From Dipetalonema caudispina (lineage: Eukaryota; Nematoda; Chromadorea; Rhabditida; Onchocercidae), in contig JABVXV010000518.1 in assembly GCA_013365325.1 (NCBI GenBank), positions 1 through 31,401 of the forward strand: 31,401 nucleotides of DNA. Direction: 5' to 3'. This document shows, piece by piece, positions 9,770-20,908 of the stretch. The translations under genes were made by a program, and so were the position numbers. A model generated the notes under the pieces. That model saw only the letters and a program-made list of their open reading frames with translations, was not told the origin of the DNA and ran no database searches. How positions within the stretch are numbered: position 1 is the first letter of the stretch; each line of letters begins with the position of its first letter.

Positions 9770-12350
9770 ATAAAGTTTTACCAACAGTTTCCGTCTTCTA
9801 GATTTTTTTTTTTTGTCAAATTAATCGATTTAAATGTCATCAATCGTAAATTGTGAAATGTAAATAGTGGCATATCACGAAATGTTTTCAGTAAATTTCT
9901 CAACCAAAATTTATAGTTTGAAATAAATCAATAATTGTCATATTAATTTTTTTAAAAACATTACAACAAACAATAGCATATCATGAAATATATTCAATTT
10001 ACCGCTTAAAATTAATCGATAACTTATTCATCAATAATTTACCATTTGAAAAGGTATGTTTTAAAATAATAGAAATTGAGTAATGAAAAAAAAAAAAAAA
10101 AAAGAAATATATGTATAGAAATGAAATGGAAGACTTGGCTATAACAAAGTGATTTGTTCTTTCTTCGCAATTTTTTTTTTTTTTTTTCATTTTTTGGTAA
10201 GCAAAGCTTTTAATTATGATAATAAGTGGGCCAAGTGATTTTTCGCTTAGTGATAAGGCTTAATTTACATCAAATGAAAAATGTTCTTCAATTGATTTAT
10301 TTACTTATTTTTAGATGATGGGAAATTGGAAGACGAAAACCGATGAAAATATTGCAAAATATTAATGATAGTGGCAAAAAAGGAAAAAAAAAACTTTCCT
10401 TAAAATTGAATTAACTTTTATTTCAATTTTAAGCTACAAATTTCATCATATATGCTTCAAGTGCACAGACCGATTTGGTTACGTTCCAATGGCGTAAAGA
10501 TAAAATTGAAAATACTCTGGTAGGATTTTAAAAGGTAAAAAATTGTTTCACTTCTGATAAATTCTAAACGGAAAAATTCAAATTAAACTAAGAAATTTAA
10601 TCAATAATAACTAGACAATTTTTCCCCGAAAACCACAACTAAAAAATTTTCAGCTTGAAAATGAAATTTCAGTCCTTACAAATTTCCTATAATAATTTTG
10701 ACAGATTAAATTAGCAAAAATACCGATACATTGGTAAGTAGGCAAAATTGTAAAAAGTAAAATTCGATACTGATTTACTCATTCAACTTTTGCCTCTAAT
10801 TTTCAGTCTTTTATATTCTAAGTTTCAGCATCCAATCTTCCTTTTTATCCATTTCATTCACATTATCCAAAAAGAAATGAAAAAAAAAAATCATCAGAAT
10901 CTTATGTAATAAAAATTTTATATCAAAGTTAATGAATTAAATAGAGTATAAATGTAAGAAATGAAAACAAGTGGAAATTGTAAAAAATTAAATAATTTTT
11001 GAAGATTTTATGAAATATATATCTAAATTAGAACTCATCCTTTTTTAAATAGTTTCTATTTCCTTACGGATGGTAATTTTTCATCAAATCTTTGTTTTGC
11101 AGCTTGCAAATTTTTGATTTTCAATTTCATAAATGCCTTTCAGTATAATTTATTTGAATGATATTCTTCTGGTTGACTGTTTTTTCATGTGGTTATCTAA
11201 GTTCATTTTTTGGGTTATGTCTAAGTTTAACTACATGACCCGAAATATAGAGATCAATTAAATTGTTCGATCAGTCTTAGATTATTGGTACAATCGATAA
11301 TATTTGTGAACCTTTCGTTGCATTTTCAACATACTCAACAAAGCTAAACATACAGAATCTTTTCCATCATTTTCGATGTTACAAAATTCCTACAATTATC
11401 TGAAATTAGCTAAAGGATTTGTTTTCTTAAATGCCTACAATTAATTATTTTCAATTTTGGGACTAAATTTTCTCTCAGATGTTCCTCGTGATTAATTACT
11501 CTTCCCTTGTGCCAACTTTGGCCATAATTAGTATTTGTTTCAATTATTTATGAAGTTTAAAGGGCGAGACATGATAGATTTACTCTGTAACAAAATTTTA
11601 CTTATGGGTCATCATAAAAATTACAATTGTAACATTTGTGAGATTGGTAATTCAATAATCAATTGATCGTATCCCACAAAATGCCTTAAATAAGAAATTA
11701 TGATGAACTATATTGTTTAAAATGTTGCTGAAAACAGTGAACAATTCTCCAAACATGATTCCTTTTTTACAAAAATTTATTGGCAATTAAAATTTTTTCG
11801 AAATGAATGCAAAATTGGTTCAAAAAAAGAGTAAAAAAATTAATGATAAATTGTGAAATGATTGCATTGAATGCTAAAAACGACATTTCGTAACTTTTTT
11901 TTAGCACTTTTTTCTTTTCACTTTGTTGAATCTCATCAGTGAATCAAATTTAGTTATTCAAAAAAAAAAAAAAAAAATGCAGAACCAAAAAGACGAACTA
12001 AGAATATTAAAGTGCAAATATTTCAATCGGAAATTTTTATTCTGTAACTATGAGTGAAATAAATTTATAACGAAACTTTCAAATTATGAAATGTAAAACA
12101 TAAAAATATGACTATCGTTCAGAGGAATGTATACGACAAGAATATTGAGCTTTTTCCAAAGTTATTTCAACCAAAATAGACCACTCCAAGCCTCCATTCA
12201 TATTTTATTCAAGAAGCTTAATTTTAGCAGATTTTAGGATTATTTTACATATTTAATACATTTCTAATACCGAATCCCTCTTCTAAACTTTGTCACCTTC
12301 TTCTTCAACAAATATGCAAAATGTATTGCAAAGTATATAAATATATATAC

Positions 12351-12418
12351 ATAACATTTAATTGTTTTAATCATATAACATTTAATGTGTGTATATTTCT
12401 ATAATTAAAACAATTAAA
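12351..12418. repeat. Inverted repeat, 15-bp perfect arms, with nested direct repeats
   Basis: TTTAATTGTTTTAAT at 12357-12371 is the exact reverse complement of 12404-12418, with a 32-nt spacer. ATAACATTTAAT also occurs twice directly, at 12351 and 12376. It resembles a small decayed inverted-repeat element, but no target duplication was identified. Confidence 0.8.
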
Positions 12419-12453
12419 AAAATGAGAAAATAGATTAATATGAATTAGTTCAG

Positions 12454-12654
12454 TGCTAAATTCTTGGTGATTATGTAAATTAATTTAGTATTGTACCATT
12501 ATGTTTAATGTTAGTGTAAATGAATTCATTATTGCATGCTTAATGCTAATGCAAAATAATTAATTACTGCGTGCCTGATTTCAATGTTAATGTAAATCAA
12601 TTCATTATTATATGCTTAATATTTAAGGTTAAGGTGAATTAATTCATAGCTGTA
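12454..12654. repeat. Degenerate minisatellite, about five units of 35-46 bp
   Basis: Units begin near 12454, 12501, 12536, 12571 and 12612 and share the pattern TGCTTAATG..AATGTAAAT..ATTCATTATT. Unit length and sequence vary, so this is an old array. Confidence 0.65.
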
Positions 12655-15140
12655 AATGATAGTATTAATTAATCAGTCAATGTTGAATATTTGTTTAAAA
12701 TTTAGCACCTTTATTTTAAAAGCAATCTTTTGTTATCGTCAAACACAAATTATCTAAAATCTATTGGCATTGAAAAATTTATAATCTCAAATTATACCTT
12801 TGCATAATCGATCTTTTAAATATTAAGCATTAGTTAATAATTAAAATTGCCACTTTTATTTAATTAGGTATCTTTTCTATAATTCAAAAATTGAGATTGA
12901 TTTGTGCTGATGAACAAATAATATCAATAAATAGAAAAAAAGAAAAATAACATATTTGCGAAAGATGTGAATTCAACAGAATAATATTTTCCATTGGTAA
13001 CTGATTAAAATACAAATAAATGAAAAGTGATAAAAGCACTAAAATTACACTTCTATTAGAATACTTGAACTACTTTTAGATAAGAATACCAAAAGTATAC
13101 TGAGATTAAAAGTTCTCGAATGCTCAATACTGTAATAATATATGTGAATTAAAACGAATTAAAATCAATTTTAAGAAATAATTTTTTGACTTTCTTCTTA
13201 ATCCATTAAAAATTTCCCTAATCTTTTTCTTTTGAAGATTTCTCTCTTTATTTTCTCATCACCCCATTTAATTTTAAAATAGGAGTAAAGAAAAAAAAGA
13301 AAAATGAATTTGTGAAAAAAATTTATCCTTTAAATTATTGGGCAAAAATATTTTCAAGATGCTATAATTAAACAGAAGCAAAAGAAAAAACTACCCAATA
13401 CTTGCTGCAGTAATTACTATTTATTGAAACTTTTTAAGTCTGAAAATTTCAACCCTTAGCTTCAAGTTACCCTTCACTTTGCTTTTTATTGCAAGAAATC
13501 AAGCAAAAAATTAAACGACAATTTCCAATTCGTTTTATCGTTTTAAACATATGCTAATAGTAAAATTTCCGAAATCCATTAGAAATTAAAATGTCATTTT
13601 ATCCTATCGTTTTCATAACTTTAATATGAATTCATTTCATACTGTGATATGTGAATTTCTTCAATTTAAAATAGGGAAAAATGAATATATTAAGACAAAG
13701 AAGAAATTAGTGCAAGTATCCTTTTTTATGAATATTTTACTTCTCGATAAGATTGCATTGCATATTATACAAATGATTATATCATTTACATCACCAATAT
13801 CTGTTCAAAATAGTTTCAATATTTACTATAGTTTATATCTAATAAAACTTGTTAATTTTTAAAAATTTCACAAATTTTGAAATAATTCAAATCGTTTTTC
13901 TTTTCTATTAAAAAATTGCAATTTTTTTCAGTGTAAAAAAAATTTTTTTGATAATTTTCTCTGATTTTGCTGGAAAAAAAAATCACTGTCTCCTCTTTAG
14001 CAGCATTCTATTACATCTGCTTGATAATCAGTTGGAAATTTTGATAAATCTAACTTTGTTTATATTCTTTATACTCATCCATTCCTGTTTTTCTACTTCA
14101 ATCGGATGCTTTGAATAAAGCGCAATACTCTCCATCATTTGGAAATGAATAATTTTAGATGGAAATGTGAATTAAATATGTGTGAACAAGTAATGCTAAT
14201 ATTAGATTGGTTAGATTGCAGTAAATTAAAACTAAAATTTAAAATTGGAAATTAAAGATGCTATTGGATTGGTATTAGAAGAATTTTTAATCCATTTGTA
14301 GATCAAATAATTTAATTCTACGTTGACAATTGAGTTTTGGAATCAGCATAAACTAAAATATATGATATTAATTCTTAATAATAAAGCATATAACATTAAT
14401 TCTTTGTACAATAAAAAGTAAACAATTTTTATAACACTTAATTGTGATTCGAAAACAAGTTTAAAAGTATTCTGAATGATTTATTTAAACCTTCTGATCT
14501 AATTATAACCACTTGGATTTGATAAGTTGTTGCAATTTTAGACCTGAATTAACCTTCGGCATCTCAGCTCCTTCCCAAAATTCTTGAAAAAGAAACTTGA
14601 CAATTCTCTTTTCGCTGATGACTCAGTGATAATGCGATTGTCGAGACTTGCCTCTTAGTATTTTACTATTGATAATTACAATCAATTTGTTGATACTGCT
14701 GTCATTCTATCGTAATTTTGATCAGTGCTGATAACAGACGCTTTACATCATTTCAACTAAATCTAATCAATATCAGTTTAGTCTGTAGCATTTCCACTTT
14801 CACCTACATTAAATTAATTAAATTGACTCTTCAATATTCAGTCTTTTTCCTTTCTGCATAATTTAGAAATTATGCAATAAATTTGGAGCAAAAAAGAAAG
14901 GTCAAAGGATACAGTTGGAAATAATAAGCAAACAATGAAACAAGCAAATGGATATGAATCAAGATATTCCGACATCAGCGTTTTTACTACATTCTGGATT
15001 TCTTGTGATATCAACTGAAGTATTGCACAAAACGAACATGTTAACATTATTTTCCAACTTTCGCAATCATGCATCCTTTCGGATCCAGCAACTTTGTTTT
15101 CCCGGAAATTTTCATGCTGGGATCTTTTTCATATGGAATG

Positions 15141-15294
15141 AAAATTCATGTTCCTTTCTTTTATTACATCAAATGAAGAAGAGGAAGAAGAAGAAACATA
15201 AGAATCAATGATGACGAAAGGATATGGAAAGTTGTGGCCGTTAGTGATTTGTTTTGTTATTGGCTATTTGCTTGCTTTGTCGCCAATATTATGA
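15141..15294 (+). other. Duplicated block copy A with two overlapping micro-ORFs
   Basis: Contains a 12-codon basic ORF (MKKRKKKKHKNQ, 15173-15211) whose TGA overlaps the ATGs of a 28-codon hydrophobic ORF (15208-15294, starting MMTKGYGKLWP). Copy B at 15820-15969 repeats the same arrangement. Whether either is translated is unknown. It could be repeat-derived noncoding DNA or part of the tiam-1 5' leader. Confidence 0.35.
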
Positions 15295-15819
15295 CGGATA
15301 CTTCAGAAAATGCAGATATTGATACCTTCTGAATAAGAATTCACTATCCTTCTAATTTTTTCCTCATTAACTCTAAAAAAAAAAAAACCATTTGCTAATT
15401 TTCTAAAAAATTTTCCTCGGGACCTTCTTTTTTTTCTTTTTTTTTTTTTTTTTAATACTAGTCAAATATTCATAATCTATATGTGTTCTAATGCATATGA
15501 AATGAACTATGGAGCCTGAAACTGATGGCCTTTATGGGTAGTGTTTTAAAGACTTAAGTCTGGTGTTGGCATATTCATTCATTTCATTTCATCTCACTAA
15601 GCGCAACATATGAATTTAGGGCTGGCCTACCACTTCTACTAATCCTACTTGCTCATACTACTACTTTTACAACAACCATTCTTCTTTCACTTTCATATCC
15701 TCATCTTTTCAATTCTAACTATCAGTCAGTCTATCTTGGCCTCTTCCAACTAGTCCATACTAAGTGTTTGGTTGAAGTTTTATTAGTTGTAACAAACATT
15801 TCACTGTGGTTCAAAATCC

Positions 15820-15969
15820 GTATTCCTTTGTTTTGTTATGTTAAATGAAGAAAAAGAAGAAGAAGCTTAAGAATCGATCATGACAAAAGGATATGAAAAA
15901 CTAAGCGTTATGAGACTCATTCCATCAATGCTAGGCTTTCTGCTCTTGTCACTTTTGCTAAAAGCCTAA
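15820..15969 (+). other. Duplicated block copy B with two overlapping micro-ORFs
   Basis: Contains the basic ORF MKKKKKKLKNRS (15845-15883), overlapping through ATGA the start of a 29-codon hydrophobic ORF (15880-15969, MTKGYEKLSVM...). It ends about 150 bp before the tiam-1 start codon. It has the same layout as copy A about 670 bp upstream. Confidence 0.35.
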
Positions 15970-16121
15970 GGTTGAAGATTGTTTTGCTATCATTTATCCT
16001 TATATCTTTTCTCATTTACTTTCCCTTTTCTTTGCACTACCTGATTTCGACGATTTAAAAGTGAAAAAAAAAAGAAAAAAGGAAAGGGAAGCCAAGAGCC
16101 GCTGCGATCATATTGAAAAGA

Positions 16122-16249
16122 ATGGGGAATACTTTATCATGTCCCTGTGAAATTCGTCATCATTGCTTTACTGATGATATGATAGAAACCAATCATATCA
16201 TAACAGTAACAACAACAGCTGCTGAACACCAAACAATAACACAATTCAG
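16122..16249 (+). CDS. tiam-1: tiam-1 exon 1: myristoylated N-terminus
   Basis: Codes residues 1-42 plus two bases. MGNTLSCPC has Gly2 and Ser6 as in N-myristoylation signals, and Cys7 and Cys9 as likely palmitoylation sites. It closely resembles the fly Still life start (MGNKLSCSC). A polar Thr/His-rich stretch follows. The donor CAG|GTTTGT leaves phase 2. I saw no good splice or trans-splice acceptor immediately upstream, so the 5' end is unresolved. Confidence 0.85.
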
Positions 16250-16778
16250 GTTTGTCCTTGCATTTTTTGCATCTTGCATGTAATATGCATGCATGCATCC
16301 ATGTTCTTCATTATATATTTTGCTTTTGTTCTTTTATTTGAATTAAAAATTTTTTTTCCAATCTTTCTTCCTTATAAGTAAATACAATCTTTCTTCTGCT
16401 CGTTTTTTGTTTGAAATTTTCTTCCACTAAGCAAAAATTTTAAACTAATACCAATTTGAATATTGTAACATTTTGTTAATTTAATTCTTCAAAAAAGTTA
16501 TCTTATTCAGCTACAAATTATTTAAGATAAAGTTTGTTTTTTTCTTAGCTTTTCATATATCTCTCTATTTTGGATGCATCATTATTATTTTTTGCTCATA
16601 TCAAATTACATTAAGGCTGTGCTATTTAATGCTTATTTTTGAATTATATTACAATGGAAAATAAAAAAAAAAAAATCTTTACAATAGTTCATTTCCGAGA
16701 AATATACGATACTATCATGATATGACAGATATCATTTAGGCATTAACTTTTATCCAAATAACAAACAAGTTCATTAAC

Positions 16779-16810
<32 letters not shown>

Positions 16811-18093
16811 GATGAAAACAACTAACCTTTTTTGTTTTTTTTTTTTTGTCTCAACAGTAAATTATTAGACAAATAAATGAATTCCATTCGTTATTTTGAG
16901 ATAGAACCATTAATATTTATTTATTTTAAATAATTTTCAAAATCTTTGTCATATATATCATCTTAATGACAATAATGTTACCCAAACAAATTGATTGATT
17001 ATTTATTTGGAATGATAAATCATACCTGCTGTCATTTTTACATTACATTTTCCCTTTTATTCAGTATTCAGTAAATTTACTAATGTTCATGAAAATAAAC
17101 AACATTTCTTTTCTCATTTATTATCAATATACTTCAAAGATAATTTCATCTTTCTTTCTATTGTAAAGTCATCTTAGATAATGTTTATAACGGATAATTT
17201 TCCGGATTGATAGCTTCATAATTTTAACAATCAAATTATTTCCTATTCTTGATCTTTACTGCTCATTCGTTTCAATTGTAAAACATATTCACAATATTTT
17301 CTTTTATTTAAAGAAAAAATGAGATATTTTGCAAAAAATTATCAGTAAAAATTGATAAATAGCCAATAAGCAATTGAATATAATTTGAAAAGAACAACAA
17401 AAAAAAAAAAGCTATCATATCAATTAATGATAGAGTTTTACATCTGATTGATTTTCCATCAATTTTGTTGCTAATTTGGCTGATCTCATTCGTACTATCG
17501 TATTTCATTTGGGCTAAAATTAAAGACTTATTAGAATAGAAATAATATTTGTAACAATCCATTCTAATTCAAGCAATTTTTATATCATATGTAAATTTTA
17601 TGCTTTATACTCATCAACATTGCGATAATTACGCATTATTAAAAAAGTATTCGTTTGCATATTACTCATTATCATACATCTTACCGTTTCAATCTCCATA
17701 AATATATACCAAATCTGATATATTCATACAAAACTTCGATCTTCTCCCTAACCTTCAATCATTTTTGATATTTTAGCTTAAACAAGTGGATGATAATATC
17801 CTATGTATTACATATTAGAAATCTCAAGATATTAGATATTATAGAAGTAATAAATTTAGTAATTTTTCAAAATTATTAAGTTAACAATTTCTTTTTTTTT
17901 TTTTTTTTTTGTACTGATCAAAATTTTTTATCTTTAATTTTTTGATTCGTACTGATCAAAATTTCTTTTCTTTTTTTGCTTTAAATTGTGTGTAATATCT
18001 ATCAAAATTTATTGATTCTCCAATTAATCGTTTTATTTCAACCACATACTTCTGACTATTGAAATTAAAAAAAAAAAAAAAAGGAAGAGGAAT

Positions 18094-18127
<34 letters not shown>

Positions 18128-20844
18128 GAGGACAAAATGAGATGGAATTTGGTGGTTATCGTTGAATGCGCATAGATATGGATGAAATTGTAAAAATATG
18201 TTCCGCATTTCAACGTCCTCTTCCTCAACTTAAGATCCTCCTGCTATCATCTCATCTTTCTCCCCCGCCTCCATGCCGATCCTGAGATATTCCTTTGTTA
18301 TATTTCTTCGTGTATGTGTGTATGTATATATATGTGTATGTGTGTGTATGTGTGTATGTGTGCATGTGTATGTGTATGTCTGTATATGTGTGTACATGTG
18401 TGTATGTGTGTATGTGTATGTCTGTATATGTATACATGTAAATGTTTGCATAAATGTATATGTTGTGTATGTGTGTATGTGTATGTCTCCATATTTATAC
18501 ATGTATATGTGTGTACATGTATGTGTATGTATGTGTATGTTTGTATGTGTATGTGTGTGTACATATTTGTGTTCGTATTAAGTTTGTTTGTAATTTCTCA
18601 AATAGGAAAAAACTTTCCCACTTCATTTATTTGTTTGTTTTTTTCTTTTTTTTTCTTTTTTTTTTTTTTCTCTCTTTTTGCGGCAACGGTAAGTTTTGTT
18701 TATTATCTTTAATTTTAGCGTTAAATTTTTGAATTAAAGGAAAAGAATAAAACAAAACTTATCATCATAAAGAGAGAGAGAAAATGGAAAGTAAGGATGA
18801 GAAAGATAGAACATCGAAATAATTCTTTAATTAGTATATATACAATTTCATTAGAATGTAAACTTTTTGAATAATCATAAAATATATTTTCCTGAATCCA
18901 TCTTAACTTTTTATTTTCCGGATTCATTTAAATATTGAGTTTTTGAAGGCTATTTTGAAAATCAGATAATTTTTTTTTTTGGAGGAGGAGGCGAAGGATG
19001 AGATATTTAGTATTCAATATAGAAAATTTTTTTTCGATTCGAACAATTTTCTTCTTCATTTATTGAAATTGATTTCTGGAACATTCCAGGTTTTTTCCAT
19101 AAATTCAATTTTTTGTTACTGATTTCGCATATTCGAATCAAATGATTATTGATAGATTCTGGGCCGAGCTATTTCGGCTTTCATCGGATCGAACCCAATG
19201 GAATATCCTGTATCCGTCATTGCTCTCCATTACTGTTGTTGAGATGCCATCTCGGAAACATGATGTTAATTGTAAAGCTATTCGATTGCTTGTCAAAAAT
19301 GAATCCGGAATTGTTAACGAACAAATTCTTGATGGTTGTAAGTATCAAAGTTTAATTTTTACTATCCAAATAATTATGATTTTTATTAATTTTGCACTAA
19401 AGAGGTATTATCAAAGATTCTGTCCACCAATATCAGATTGTCAGTGAAAGATTTGGTATGCAATTGTAATTAATTGACTAGTTCTGTCTTAGATGAAAAT
19501 GCTAAAAATATCTCTAAAATATGCACTTAAATTCGTTTTAAAATTATGCCATAAAAGAAATTAATATACCTTTTGAATGAATATCGATAATGTGTTTTTT
19601 GAGGGATAATTTAAAATGTTGAAGCATATAATTTTTTTTTTTTTTTTTTCAAATAGATTTATTTGATAGCTTATAATTACTTGTTCTTTACTGAAGCAAT
19701 TTCCAAACAATTTGGAGTGCTTTTTTTGAAATTTAAATATGAAAAATCCTTTTTCAACACCTAATATTTTGTTATTCTTGTACATTTCTATTTTTAATAA
19801 TATGATAGCATAAATTCTGCAATAATGGTTTAAATATATTTGTTTACATCCTATCTGTTGGTTAATTGATGGGAAAGAGTCCGCTAATTAAGAAGGGATA
19901 ATTTATGTAAAGGAAATGAAATTTGTTCATCTCGTGAGTCACTTTTCATCAAGAATAAAACCATTATTTGCTTGAAGTATTTGAATCTTTACTTTATATT
20001 TCTATAAAATACATTATAATGATAACTTTTCATCTCCTAACAGTCGATATTCTGAAAAGTTATCATTCAAAAAATCTAAAGTTTTTATTTTACAAATGCA
20101 AATGATGTATAAAACTTAAATTAAATGACGGCAAAATGAAGTTAGCGAAAAGCGAAATGAGAAAGGAAGGAATAAATGTATTTTTGATGAGTTAATTATG
20201 AAATTGTTGCTTCTAAATATTTTTTTTACTTATTTCTTTTTTTGTTCTTTTGTTTGGATAAGGGCCTTTAAATATATATAAACATTCGAAAAAATGCATA
20301 AATTTAATTGGAAAATATTTTAAATTAATTTGGTCGATTATTGGAAAAAAAAAAATATTGTTATGGACTACTGAAGTGTAAGCGCTTCAAAATTTTTCAA
20401 TTTTAGTTTTTTTTTTTTTCACTTTAATCTCTTTCAAGTTCAATTACTTCTTTGCATTAAAATTTTTCATATATGGGAGGAATAATTATGAAAAACGTTC
20501 AATGTTGAACTATTTCGTTTAAGAATTAATTTTTTTTTTTATCTTCCAATTGTAATATTTTCTTGGAACGAAAAGATATTACATATCAAGCATATTGTAA
20601 CTATTTAAAATGATAAATTAGGCTAATTACTTCATACTTTTCAAAACAGTATCGCTTACGTTCAGTATTTTCGAAGTAATAATTTATAATCTTAAAGGTA
20701 TGAATTTGCTCATGCATGCAATGTCATGTCATATAAAAGTACGATGAAAATAAGGAATGTTAAGAAAAATTGATTTGAGTAATAAATATAAAATATCACT
20801 TTAAAATAATAATAATAATAATAACAATAATAATAATAATAGTG

Positions 20845-20908
<64 letters not shown>

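Larger units (their letters stand above)
8553..16121. other. Divergent intergenic region between mod-5 and tiam-1
   Basis: About 7.6 kb between the two divergent start codons, so it probably holds both promoters. It contains homopolymer runs (T around 8812-8835), a 12-bp-arm hairpin at 9743-9769, an inverted repeat at 12357-12418, a minisatellite at 12454-12654 and a duplicated block at 15141-15294 / 15820-15969. The stretch from about 14560 to 16120 is visibly less AT-rich than the rest and may hold regulatory sequence or noncoding 5' exons. I found no convincing protein-coding exon. Confidence 0.6.
16250..19155 (+). other. tiam-1: tiam-1 intron 1
   Basis: A 2.9-kb intron with an A30 run (16780-16809), a GA microsatellite (18094-18131) and a TG-rich array (18309-18570). 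No conserved exon was recognised inside it. The many Thr/His- or Val/Cys-rich frames across the TG array are repeat artefacts. Confidence 0.7.

Noticed and set aside
14838..15211. Open frames of 78 and 87 codons on opposite strands
   Set aside because: They have no family motif, no splice context and mutual overlap. Only the short 3' part of the plus frame (15173-15211) is kept, as one of the duplicated micro-ORFs.
18230..18732. Overlapping open frames rich in Thr/His/Tyr (minus) or Val/Cys/Met (plus)
   Set aside because: They arise from the TG-rich repeat array, which is open in several frames on both strands.
19561..19785. 74-codon minus-strand frame
   Set aside because: Lys/Phe-rich frame across AT-rich intron DNA with a homopolymer, no family motif and no splice support.
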